The notes under the pieces: generated by a model
The model's input: the letters and a program-made list of their open reading frames with translations, nothing else
What the model was told of the DNA's origin: nothing
Databases searched by the model: none
In this document: positions 1-4,548 of the stretch, piece by piece
How positions within the stretch are numbered: the first letter of the stretch is position 1
How the letters are laid out: every line of letters begins with the position of its first letter
Position numbers and translations under genes: made by a program
Assembly: GCA_964496705.1 (NCBI GenBank)
Contig: CAZCBJ010000186.1
Location: 1 to 7,935 of the forward strand
DNA length: 7,935 nt
Direction: 5' to 3'
DNA from: CAZCBJ01 sp964496705
GTDB taxonomy: Bacteria; Chloroflexota; Anaerolineae; Anaerolineales; Anaerolineaceae

Positions 1-22
1 AAGGAGCCGCTCCGCGGCGACT

Positions 23-131
23 GAAGGGACTGCGGGCTTTTTTTGGGCAGAACTTAGTTGACAAAATATTAAGCGGGTTTGGCATGCAGCAAACTTCACC
101 CATCCATGCCAGCGATCGCGAAGCATTCCTG
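23..131 (+). repeat. Left copy of a diverged intergenic repeat, inverted relative to the right edge
   Basis: Three blocks recur as reverse complement at the right end of the window. GAAGGGACTG (23-32) matches 7907-7916 exactly. AACTTAGTTGACA (51-63) matches 7876-7888 at 12 of 13 positions. In both copies these two blocks are exactly 18 nt apart. TCGCGAAGCATTCCTG (116-131) matches the reverse complement of 7921-7935 with one mismatch, but it sits on the other side of the pair, so the elements are rearranged. The 18-nt spacer is poorly conserved. There are no transposase remnants or target duplications, so this is called only a dispersed-repeat fragment. Confidence 0.4.
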
Positions 132-137
132 AAGGTT

Positions 138-146
138 TGGTATAAT
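138..146 (+). promoter_or_regulatory. Extended -10 promoter candidate (TGGTATAAT)
   Basis: A perfect TATAAT (141-146) is preceded by TG at the extended -10 position (138-139). No convincing -35 lies 17 nt upstream, but extended -10 promoters often lack one. It reads toward the small gene at 280 and could be a second, upstream start for it. Confidence 0.4.
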
Positions 147-161
147 CTTTCGAGTTGCTAC

Positions 162-190
162 TTGACAAAAAAGATAATATTTATCATAAT
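162..190 (+). promoter_or_regulatory. Sigma-70 promoter with a Fur-type 7-1-7 box in its spacer
   Basis: TTGACA (162-167), a 17-nt spacer and CATAAT (185-190) form a near-consensus promoter about 90 nt upstream of the ATG at 280. Positions 172-186 read AGATAAT-A-TTTATCA, 12 of 14 positions of the 7-1-7 Fur-family pattern TGATAAT-N-ATTATCA, with the perfect dyad GATAA/TTATC inside. A box overlapping spacer and -10 is the usual repressing position. The promoter is well supported. The identity of the regulator (Fur, Zur, PerR or none) is inference, because AT-rich DNA can match this pattern by chance. Confidence 0.6.
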
Positions 191-279
191 ATAATAGTAA
201 AAGATAGATAAAATATTCAACCGGAATTGATCCCAACCCCCATCCTTCCGGAGCGGTTCACGAAAACAAGGAGAATGAA

Positions 280-516
280 ATGTACACACCCGTATGGCAA
301 ATGGAACGTTACGCTCAGGACAAGCAGCATGAGGCGCACCGGGAAGCTCATCAAAATCACCTGGCCAGCCTGGCTATAGAAGGCATGCGGCGCCCAGGTC
401 CGATCGCCCTGGCAAGGGCTTTCTTCTCGCGCTTGCTGGGCCGCAGCCCGGCCTACTCGCCGGTGCAGTCCACCGTGCGCGCGCCCGGTCAATTGGAAGA
501 CTGCGTGGGATGCTAA
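280..516 (+). CDS. Small His/Cys protein of unknown function (78 aa)
   Basis: I do not recognise a named family. The start is supported by AAGGAG at 268-273, six nt before ATG, and the gene has its own promoter and a strong terminator, so it is probably a real monocistronic gene. Residues 8-35 are predicted helical and carry His17, His20, His24 and His27 (H-x2-H-x3-H-x2-H), which would lie along one helix face. Residues 43-55 form a basic, hydrophobic helix (LARAFFSRLLGR), and the protein ends in a CxxC (Cys75, Cys78). There is no signal peptide or clear membrane helix. The His ladder, the CxxC and the Fur-like box upstream suggest metal binding or metal response, but this is inference. Anaerolineae genomes contain many small basic proteins of similar general style, from memory. 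Confidence 0.65.
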   Translation: MYTPVWQMERYAQDKQHEAHREAHQNHLASLAIEGMRRPGPIALARAFFSRLLGRSPAYSPVQSTVRAPGQLEDCVGC

Positions 517-521
517 GCAGC

Positions 522-540
522 TAAATTCTAGTAGAATTTA
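522..540. repeat. Perfect 9-bp inverted repeat in the 3' UTR
   Basis: TAAATTCTA (522-530) and TAGAATTTA (532-540) are perfect reverse complements around a single G. The site lies six nt after the small gene's stop and just before the terminator hairpin. With a one-base centre it cannot fold as a full RNA hairpin, so it looks more like a dimeric-protein site or chance AT-rich dyad than a terminator. Confidence 0.5.
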
Positions 541-541
541 C

Positions 542-585
542 GTCCGTACAGGCGGCGTGATTGCTGCCTGTACGGGCTTTTTGTT
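542..585 (+). terminator. Strong intrinsic terminator of the small gene
   Basis: CCGTACAGGCGGC (544-556) pairs with GCTGCCTGTACGG (563-575), giving a 13-bp stem with one G-U pair and a six-nt loop. It is followed by GC and TTTTTGTTT (578-586), a good U-tract for rightward transcription. It lies between two convergent genes. The leftward transcript from the EF-Ts gene would also form the stem, but the bases after it on that strand are not U-rich, so leftward termination is weaker. Confidence 0.9.
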
Positions 586-1184
586 TACTGATCGGTGACG
601 ATTTCCCAGCGGGCGAAGCGCCGGATGGCGATCTTTTCACCGGTGCTGGCGGCGACGCGGGCCAGCATCTGCGCCACTGTCGTCCCCTCATCCCGGATGG
701 AGGTCTGGCGCAGCAGGACGCGCTGATCCTTGAACTTCTCGAGGTAGCCGGCGGTGATGCGCGGGATCAACGCCTCGGGCTTGCCCTCCGCCCGCGATCG
801 TGCAGCGATTTTCTCTTCCTCTTCGGCCAGCAGCGCGGCAGGAATATCGGCGTCGCTCACCCAATGCGGGGCGGCCGCGGCGATTTGCAGCGCCAGCTCG
901 TGGGCGAACTGGCTGAACACCGCTGAGCGCGCGGCAAAATCGGTCTCACAGTTGACCTCCACCATCACTCCCAACCGCCCCCCGGCGTGCGAGTAAATCG
1001 CGATTGTCCCCTGCGAAGCGTCGCGCCCGGCGCGCTTTGCCGCCTGGGCGGCTGCCTTTTCCTGCAGAAAGTGCAGCGCCTCAGGATAATTGAAATTGCA
1101 CTGCTCCAGTGCCTGGCGGCAGTCCATTACACCCGCTCCGCTTTCCTGGCGCAATTGTTTGATCATTTCCATTGTGGTGGTCAT
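585..1184 (-). CDS. tsf: Elongation factor Ts, short form, PadR-linked paralogue
   Basis: EF-Ts binds EF-Tu and exchanges its GDP for GTP during translation. The family is clear. The N-terminal UBA-like helical domain (about residues 4-42) contains SGAGVMDCRQAL, matching the conserved TGAGMMDCKKAL region. The core contains VNCETDFAAR (77-86), including the Asp82-Phe83 pair that corresponds to the EF-Tu-intruding residues of E. coli EF-Ts. The C-terminal part ends in GEKIAIRRFARWEI, close to the usual GE.I.VRRF.RFE ending. At 199 aa it is a complete short form like the Thermus protein. The ribosome site AGGAGAAGG precedes the ATG at 1184. It follows the PadR gene by 12 bp and overlaps its stop with its ribosome site, so the two are co-transcribed. 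Two features are odd: rpsB, the usual neighbour, is absent, and conserved positions are altered (TDFVA to TDFAA, and LLEQPFVKD to LLRQTSIRD). A regulated second copy is more likely than the housekeeping gene. Confidence 0.93.
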   Translation of the reverse strand: MTTTMEMIKQLRQESGAGVMDCRQALEQCNFNYPEALHFLQEKAAAQAAKRAGRDASQGTIAIYSHAGGRLGVMVEVNCETDFAARSAVFSQFAHELALQIAAAAPHWVSDADIPAALLAEEEEKIAARSRAEGKPEALIPRITAGYLEKFKDQRVLLRQTSIRDEGTTVAQMLARVAASTGEKIAIRRFARWEIVTDQ

Positions 1185-1196
1185 CGAATCCTTCTC

Positions 1197-1754
1197 CTAT
1201 GGATTGTCACCCTGGATTTTTTCTTCCTGCAGGTGCTGGCGCAGTTGCCGCGCCCAATCCAATTCGCGACGGTGCAGGTCAATCAGGTGGGTCTGAATGC
1301 GCTCCCAGAGCAAGCGCTCGCGCGGGGTGCGCTCAGGCGCGGCAGCCGGACGTTCGGCGCGCGCCTGGCGCATGCGCAGTTGCAGGTCTAACTCTTCGGC
1401 GTACCTCGCCAGGAGGGCATCCAGCTCATCGCCGTGGAGCATGTCCGCCCAGGCCAGCCGGATCAGGAAGGGGTTGTGATATTCGGGCAGCTCCGGGTCG
1501 GCCAGCAGCCAGCCGCGCAACTGCGCCCGGCCTGCGGCAGTGATGGCATAGATTTTCCTGGCGGGCAGGCTTTCCTGGTTTTGAATCTCCAGGCTCACCC
1601 AGCCCCGGCGGTGCAGGGCGACCAGGCTGTGGTAGATCTGGTTGTTGCTGCCCGACCAGTAGAACAGTTCGGAGTCGGCGATGATCTTTTTGAGGTCATA
1701 GCCTGTGAGCGGCTGCCAGCTCAGCAGCCCGAGGATGGCGAATTGGATTTCCAT
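1197..1754 (-). CDS. PadR-family transcriptional repressor (185 aa)
   Basis: A dimeric winged-helix DNA-binding regulator. Residues 1-80 match the PadR HTH domain, with FAILGLLSWQPLTGYDLKK at the N-terminus, then the recognition region around NNQIYHSLVALHRRGWV, a wing with KIYAIT, and AAGRAQLRGWL. Residues 90-180 form the charged, helical C-terminal domain of the Vir_act_alpha_C type (NPFLIRLAWADML, then heptad-like Arg/Glu/Leu helices) that mediates dimerisation and ligand response. The start at 1754 has GGAG six nt upstream. The gene is first in a two-gene operon with EF-Ts. A perfect palindrome with the PadR consensus covers its promoter, which indicates autorepression relieved by an unknown ligand. 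PadR proteins commonly sense phenolics or drugs, but the ligand cannot be read here. Confidence 0.93.
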   Translation of the reverse strand: MEIQFAILGLLSWQPLTGYDLKKIIADSELFYWSGSNNQIYHSLVALHRRGWVSLEIQNQESLPARKIYAITAAGRAQLRGWLLADPELPEYHNPFLIRLAWADMLHGDELDALLARYAEELDLQLRMRQARAERPAAAPERTPRERLLWERIQTHLIDLHRRELDWARQLRQHLQEEKIQGDNP

Positions 1755-1780
1755 GAGAGTCTCCGCGATAGGTTATTAAA

Positions 1781-1806
1781 AATATATGTTATTAATAACA
1801 TATATT
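1781..1806. promoter_or_regulatory. PadR operator: perfect 26-bp palindrome
   Basis: Positions 1781-1806 are identical to their own reverse complement over all 26 bases, with the centre between 1793 and 1794. They contain ATGT (1786-1789), eight bases, then ACAT (1798-1801), the published PadR box ATGT-N8-ACAT. The site lies 27 bp upstream of the padR-like start and covers the -10 of its promoter. Assignment to the adjacent PadR is inference, but position, symmetry and consensus all agree. Confidence 0.88.
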
Positions 1807-1820
1807 CGAAACATCGTCAA
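1792..1820 (-). promoter_or_regulatory. Promoter of the PadR-EF-Ts operon
   Basis: On the minus strand TTGACG (1815-1820) is separated by 17 nt from TATTAA (1792-1797). The -35 is good and the -10 is moderate (4 of 6). The -10 falls in the exact centre of the palindromic operator, so a bound repressor would block RNA polymerase. Confidence 0.65.
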
Positions 1821-1849
1821 TATGGAAAGTCTCTTGCCTGTCGGAATCG

Positions 1850-1880
1850 CAGGAGCCGGCCTCGATCCTGCCGGCTCCTG
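1850..1880 (-). terminator. GC-rich hairpin after the DUF4405 operon (terminator-like)
   Basis: CAGGAGCCGGC (1850-1860) and GCCGGCTCCTG (1870-1880) form a perfect 11-bp stem with a nine-nt loop, 19 bp beyond the stop of the 113-aa gene. On the minus strand the following bases are not a U-run; the T-rich side (TTTTCTCT, 1881-1888) is on the plus strand, where no upstream gene needs it. It probably limits read-through from the membrane-protein operon into padR, but as a leftward terminator it is imperfect. Confidence 0.5.
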
Positions 1881-1898
1881 TTTTCTCTGGTGTGCCTG

Positions 1899-2240
1899 CT
1901 ACACGCCGGATATCGCCCCGCCCGAAGGTGCGGGCCTGGGATGGAAGATGCGCTTCCACACCCGGCGCAGCCCGACCACCGCCAGGGTGATCAGGGCGAT
2001 CACGCCCAGGTTTTTTAGGATGCCTGCCAGACCGGCGACCGGATTGACGGCATGTTCCCTGCCCTGCCCCAGTCCGCTGCCCTCTGCATGACCTCGACCG
2101 CCGCGCCAGCCCTGACCGCCGCCTTCGGCGGGCAGGCCGAGCGCAGCCGGTTCGGCAGCGTTGACCGCCAGGTAGATGCAACCGCCGATCAAGCACACCA
2201 GCAAGAGCAGAATGAGCAATCTCCCTGTGAACTTCATCAT
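1899..2240 (-). CDS. Small Gly-rich two-helix membrane protein (113 aa)
   Basis: I do not recognise a family. An N-terminal hydrophobic segment (residues 7-28, RLLILLLLVCLIGGCIYLA) is either a membrane anchor or a signal with a weak lipobox (IGG before Cys21). A flexible middle (31-66) is rich in Gly with scattered Arg, His and Glu. A second helix at 72-91 (AGILKNLGVIALITLAVVGL) is followed by a basic tail (RRVWKRIFHPRP), whose positive charge suggests a cytoplasmic C-terminus. AAGGAG seven nt upstream supports the ATG at 2240. It lies 30 bp after the DUF4405-like gene in the same direction, so it is probably an accessory or assembly partner of that cytochrome-like protein. The partner role is inference from adjacency only. 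Confidence 0.7.
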   Translation of the reverse strand: MMKFTGRLLILLLLVCLIGGCIYLAVNAAEPAALGLPAEGGGQGWRGGRGHAEGSGLGQGREHAVNPVAGLAGILKNLGVIALITLAVVGLRRVWKRIFHPRPAPSGGAISGV

Positions 2241-2270
2241 GTTGACTCCTTGATGGGTAGAGACCGCGCT

Positions 2271-2780
2271 TTATTGGCGCGGTTCGGATTTGCGCACCGG
2301 CACCGCAGCAGGACGCATGCCGCGCAGCGGATGGATCACATGGCGTTGCAGGGTGTTGACCACCCAGCGCCAGTGCAGAGCAAAGTGCAGCCCGACCAGT
2401 ATCAGGCTCAGGTTGGCCGACCAGGAATGCAGAAAGCGCCAGCCGGGCAATGATAAACTGGTGATGCCCAGCGTCGGCAGGATGCTGCGCGAGATGAGCA
2501 AACCGCTCAACATCAGCAGGGTGAAAGCCACCAGCAGCAGCGAGTCGACCAGGAAATTGAGCCGTGAAGTGTGCCACAGCCTGCGAAAGAAGCGCAGCAG
2601 CACCTCCACCACCCATTTCCAATGGAGCAGCACATGCACCAGCAGGGTCAGGCCGAGCGCCAGGCTGAGCCATTCGTGGATGGAGATGCCGGTCAGCGCC
2701 GGCTCAAACGCCACCAAAAATGCCCCCAGCGCGGCGGTGTCGATCAACAAATTGGTTTTGGGAGAGACGGGTTTGTCCAT
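2271..2780 (-). CDS. DUF4405-family cytochrome b561-like membrane protein (169 aa)
   Basis: A predicted four-helix membrane protein with segments near residues 12-30, 35-54, 75-97 and 116-138. The second and fourth helices carry the same arrangement: His35-x13-His49-x3-His53 followed by WKWVVEVLLR, and His118-x13-His132-x3-His136 followed by WRWVVNTLQR. This matches the DUF4405 family, described as flavinylation-associated cytochromes, and implies b-type haem ligation and electron transfer across or along the membrane. No FMN-binding or ApbE-type gene is in the window, so the redox partner is unknown. The start at 2780 has AGAGGT upstream. It is first in a two-gene operon behind an 11-bp tandem repeat. 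Confidence 0.82.
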   Translation of the reverse strand: MDKPVSPKTNLLIDTAALGAFLVAFEPALTGISIHEWLSLALGLTLLVHVLLHWKWVVEVLLRFFRRLWHTSRLNFLVDSLLLVAFTLLMLSGLLISRSILPTLGITSLSLPGWRFLHSWSANLSLILVGLHFALHWRWVVNTLQRHVIHPLRGMRPAAVPVRKSEPRQ

Positions 2781-2833
2781 ATGGATTACCTCTAGTGGTT
2801 GTTTCTTTATCCTTTCAGGTTGATTTAGGTCTG

Positions 2834-2876
2834 ATTTTAGGCAGGGATCATTCAGAAATGGTGAAGAAATAGTGAA
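2834..2876 (-). promoter_or_regulatory. Activator-type promoter with an 11-bp tandem repeat
   Basis: On the minus strand TTCACTATTTC and TTCACCATTTC (2866-2876 and 2855-2865) are adjacent direct repeats identical at 10 of 11 positions. An 11-bp repeat period matches one helical turn and is typical of OmpR/PhoB-family response-regulator sites. A TAAAAT -10 candidate lies at 2834-2839, 15 bp downstream, with no recognisable -35 at the correct spacing, as expected for an activator-dependent promoter. The regulator itself is not in the window. Confidence 0.5.
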
Positions 2877-2942
2877 TGTTTTGTGAGGATGCGTGCGGCC
2901 TTGTCAGAAGGGGGGGAATTGGTCCAATGGGCTGCAAATCCC

Positions 2943-2971
2943 TTGACAAAACCAAAAAATAGATATACAAT
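2943..2971 (+). promoter_or_regulatory. Sigma-70 promoter of the GntR-led operon
   Basis: TTGACA (2943-2948), a 17-nt spacer and TACAAT (2966-2971) make a near-perfect promoter. Transcription would start near 2978, about 36 nt before the GntR start codon. It lies in the 233-bp divergent region shared with the leftward DUF4405 operon. Confidence 0.85.
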
Positions 2972-2996
2972 TCATTCAATGATACAATTATACAAT
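2965..2996 (+). repeat. Three ATACAAT direct repeats plus a small palindrome, likely GntR operator
   Basis: ATACAAT occurs at 2965-2971 (over the -10), 2982-2988 and 2990-2996. TCATT-C-AATGA (2972-2982) is an 11-bp dyad between the first two. Their position over the -10 and start site suits repression by the GntR protein encoded just downstream. GntR sites are usually inverted repeats, so the exact operator is uncertain. Confidence 0.4.
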
Positions 2997-3013
2997 GCTA
3001 CAAAGATACAGTT

Positions 3014-3466
3014 ATGCCGCCCAACCTGACCATCCATTTGGACTTTCGTTCGGGTGTGCCGATCTACGTGCAGATTGTCGAGCAGATCGAGCGCAAGCTG
3101 GCTGCCGGAGAATTGAAACCCGGCGATCAGTTGCCCACCGTGCGCCACCTGGCCACCGAGCTGCGGGTGAACTTCAACACTGTGGCGCGCGCCTACCGCA
3201 TGTTGGACGAGGCCGGTCTGATCTCCACCCAGCACGGGCGCGGCACCTATATCTGGGAACGGCCCAGCCCCGAGGTCAGCCAGCGCATCCGGCGGCAGGG
3301 GCTGCAGGCTCTGACCCGCGCCTACCTGCGCGAGGCCGCCCGGCAAAAATTCACCCCGGATGAGGTGATGACCGAGTTGAGACGCCAGGTGGAGCGTTGG
3401 CAGAACGGTGACGAACTGAGTGAGGATGAAGACCCACTGGCAGGCGCTTCAGGAAAACTTTCCTGA
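3014..3466 (+). CDS. GntR-family regulator, YtrA subfamily (150 aa)
   Basis: A winged-helix repressor. Residues 15-80 carry the GntR DNA-binding domain: VPIYVQIVEQIERKLAAGEL, then KPGDQLPTVRHLATEL, NFNTVARAYRMLDEAGLI and the wing GRGTYI. The C-terminal part (81-150) is only a short helical region with an acidic end, too small for a FadR or HutC ligand domain and as expected for YtrA-type regulators. YtrA-type genes usually head operons of ABC transporters and repress them until cell-envelope antibiotics or stress appear, and an ABC pair follows here. The start at 3014 has only a weak ribosome site. The next in-frame gene starts 36 bp after its stop, consistent with one transcript. Confidence 0.92.
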   Translation: MPPNLTIHLDFRSGVPIYVQIVEQIERKLAAGELKPGDQLPTVRHLATELRVNFNTVARAYRMLDEAGLISTQHGRGTYIWERPSPEVSQRIRRQGLQALTRAYLREAARQKFTPDEVMTELRRQVERWQNGDELSEDEDPLAGASGKLS

Positions 3467-3467
3467 A
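3448..3467 (+). repeat. 20-bp dyad spanning the GntR stop codon
   Basis: TTCAGGAAA (3448-3456) and TTTCCTGAA (3459-3467) are perfect reverse complements separated by AC. As RNA this gives an eight-pair hairpin with a four-nt loop that contains the GntR stop codon and ends about 25 nt before the slipin ribosome site. It could tune expression between the two genes or serve as a DNA site. There is no U-run, so it is not an intrinsic terminator. Confidence 0.5.
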
Positions 3468-3502
3468 AATAACAGACAATGCCAGATAGAAAAGAGGAAA
3501 TA

Positions 3503-4465
3503 ATGGATAAGAACACGCAAACAACCCGAACCCAATCCGTTCTCTTTGGCAGGCGCAGCCTGCCGCCCAATGTGCGTATCAGCAGCATCGGCGCCACGCT
3601 GGGCGTGATCGGCCTGCTGCTGGCTGTGCTGGTGCCGATCCTGCTGGACGGAATTGTGCCGGACGGCTGGCTGGCGGCTTATTTGCTGGTGATGCTGCTG
3701 ATCACGACCTTTGCCATGTTTGCGGCCCAGATCGCCAGCCAGTGGGAAAAGGCGGTCGTGCTGCGCCTGGGCCGTTTCCACGGACTGCGCGGGCCGGGGC
3801 TGTTCTGGATCTTCCCAATCATCGACAGCACCACCGCCTGGATTGACCACCGCGTGATGGTCAGCCCGTTCAACGCCGAGAAAACGTTGACCAAGGACAC
3901 CGTTCCGGTGGATGTGGACGCAGTGCTGTTCTGGGTGGTGTGGGACGCTGAAAAGGCTGCGCTGGAGGTTCAGGATTACCACGCCGCGGTCACCTGGGCG
4001 GCGCAGACCGCGCTGCGCGAGGTGATCGGGCAGATGCCGTTGGCTGACATTCTCGTCGGACGGGCCAAGATGGACGCCGAGTTACAGAAGATCATTGACG
4101 AGCGCGTCAATCCCTGGGGTATATCTGTGCAGAGCGTGGAAATCCGCGACATCATCATCCCGCAGGGATTGGAGGACGCGATGAGCCGCCAGGCGCAGGC
4201 CGAGCGCGAGCGCCAGGCGCGGGTCATCCTGGGCGAATCGGAAATGCAGATCGCTCACAGTTTCGCCGAAGCCTCGCAGGCTTACAAGGACAACCCCACC
4301 GCGTTGCACTTGCGCGCCATGAACATGCTCTTCGAGGGCTTGAAGGAAAAAGGCGCGCTGATCATCGTTCCGTCCAGCGCGGTGGACACGATGAACCTGG
4401 GTGGCTTGAGCGGCGTGACTGCGCTGGCCTTACAGAACCAGAAGCAGACGGAAGACCAGGTATAG
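3503..4465 (+). CDS. SPFH/band-7 slipin-like membrane protein (320 aa)
   Basis: Stomatin/slipin-type proteins oligomerise on the inner membrane face and organise lipid microdomains. The start at 3503 is chosen because AGAGG lies five nt upstream; an in-frame ATG at 3479 would add eight residues but lacks a ribosome site. Two hydrophobic helices (about 27-50 and 57-77) precede the SPFH domain, which opens with QWEKAVVLRLGRFHGLRGPG and LFWIFPIID, the conserved stomatin signature. It continues through TKDTVPVDVDAVLFW and ends with SVEIRDIIIPQGLEDAM. A charged helix follows (RQAQAERERQARVILGESEM), the usual coiled-coil oligomerisation segment. The NfeD partner typical of slipins is missing. It sits between the GntR repressor and the SdpI-like gene, suggesting a membrane-protection role (inference). 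Confidence 0.92.
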   Translation: MDKNTQTTRTQSVLFGRRSLPPNVRISSIGATLGVIGLLLAVLVPILLDGIVPDGWLAAYLLVMLLITTFAMFAAQIASQWEKAVVLRLGRFHGLRGPGLFWIFPIIDSTTAWIDHRVMVSPFNAEKTLTKDTVPVDVDAVLFWVVWDAEKAALEVQDYHAAVTWAAQTALREVIGQMPLADILVGRAKMDAELQKIIDERVNPWGISVQSVEIRDIIIPQGLEDAMSRQAQAERERQARVILGESEMQIAHSFAEASQAYKDNPTALHLRAMNMLFEGLKEKGALIIVPSSAVDTMNLGGLSGVTALALQNQKQTEDQV

Positions 4466-4479
4466 TTTCACGTGAAACA
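4464..4479. other. parS: parS centromere site 1
   Basis: AGTTTCACGTGAAACA matches the bacterial parS consensus TGTTTCACGTGAAACA at 15 of 16 positions, and the 14-bp palindrome GTTTCACGTGAAAC is perfect. It overlaps the last two bases of the slipin stop codon. parS is bound by ParB/Spo0J, which loads there as a sliding clamp for chromosome segregation. The match is direct; ParB use in this organism is inferred from near-universal conservation of the site. Confidence 0.9.
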
Positions 4480-4491
4480 ATGACGAGATGG

Positions 4492-4518
4492 GGATGCCCT
4501 GCTCGACGCAGGGCATCC
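4492..4518 (+). terminator. 11-bp hairpin between slipin and SdpI genes (attenuator-like)
   Basis: GGATGCCCTGC (4492-4502) and GCAGGGCATCC (4508-4518) form a perfect 11-bp stem with a TCGAC loop. It is followed by TGTTGAATAG, which is not a proper U-run. It may partially terminate, stabilise an mRNA end or separate expression of slipin from the downstream genes. No promoter for the SdpI gene is obvious in the remaining 30 bp, so read-through is expected. Confidence 0.5.
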
Positions 4519-4548
4519 TGTTGAATAGAAGAGAAAGGATAAGCAATC

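Noticed and set aside
6..44. Possible terminator at the left edge (GCCGC/GCGGC stem and seven T)
   Set aside because: The five-base stem is about 20 nt from the T-run and no continuous stem abuts it, so it is not a proper intrinsic terminator.
251..268. GGTTCACGAAAACA as a third parS site
   Set aside because: It lacks the central CACGTG and the symmetry required for ParB binding.
217..492. 91-aa minus-strand frame opposite the small His/Cys gene
   Set aside because: It has no ribosome site or promoter on that strand, whereas the plus-strand gene has promoter, ribosome site and terminator. The choice is less certain than for the large genes because the plus-strand family is unknown.
561..2018. 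Plus-strand open frames opposite the EF-Ts and PadR genes
   Set aside because: They are antisense to clearly recognised proteins, lack ribosome sites and give low-complexity Arg/Ala/Gly-rich products.
1792..2673. 293-aa minus-strand open frame
   Set aside because: It overlaps the DUF4405-like and 113-aa genes in another frame, its protein is Arg/Gly/Pro-rich without domains, and it would run through the PadR promoter and operator. It is a shadow of high-GC coding DNA.
2918..2928. ATTGGTCCAAT dyad in the divergent intergenic region
   Set aside because: Only five-base arms, and it lies outside the core promoter elements; chance is likely.
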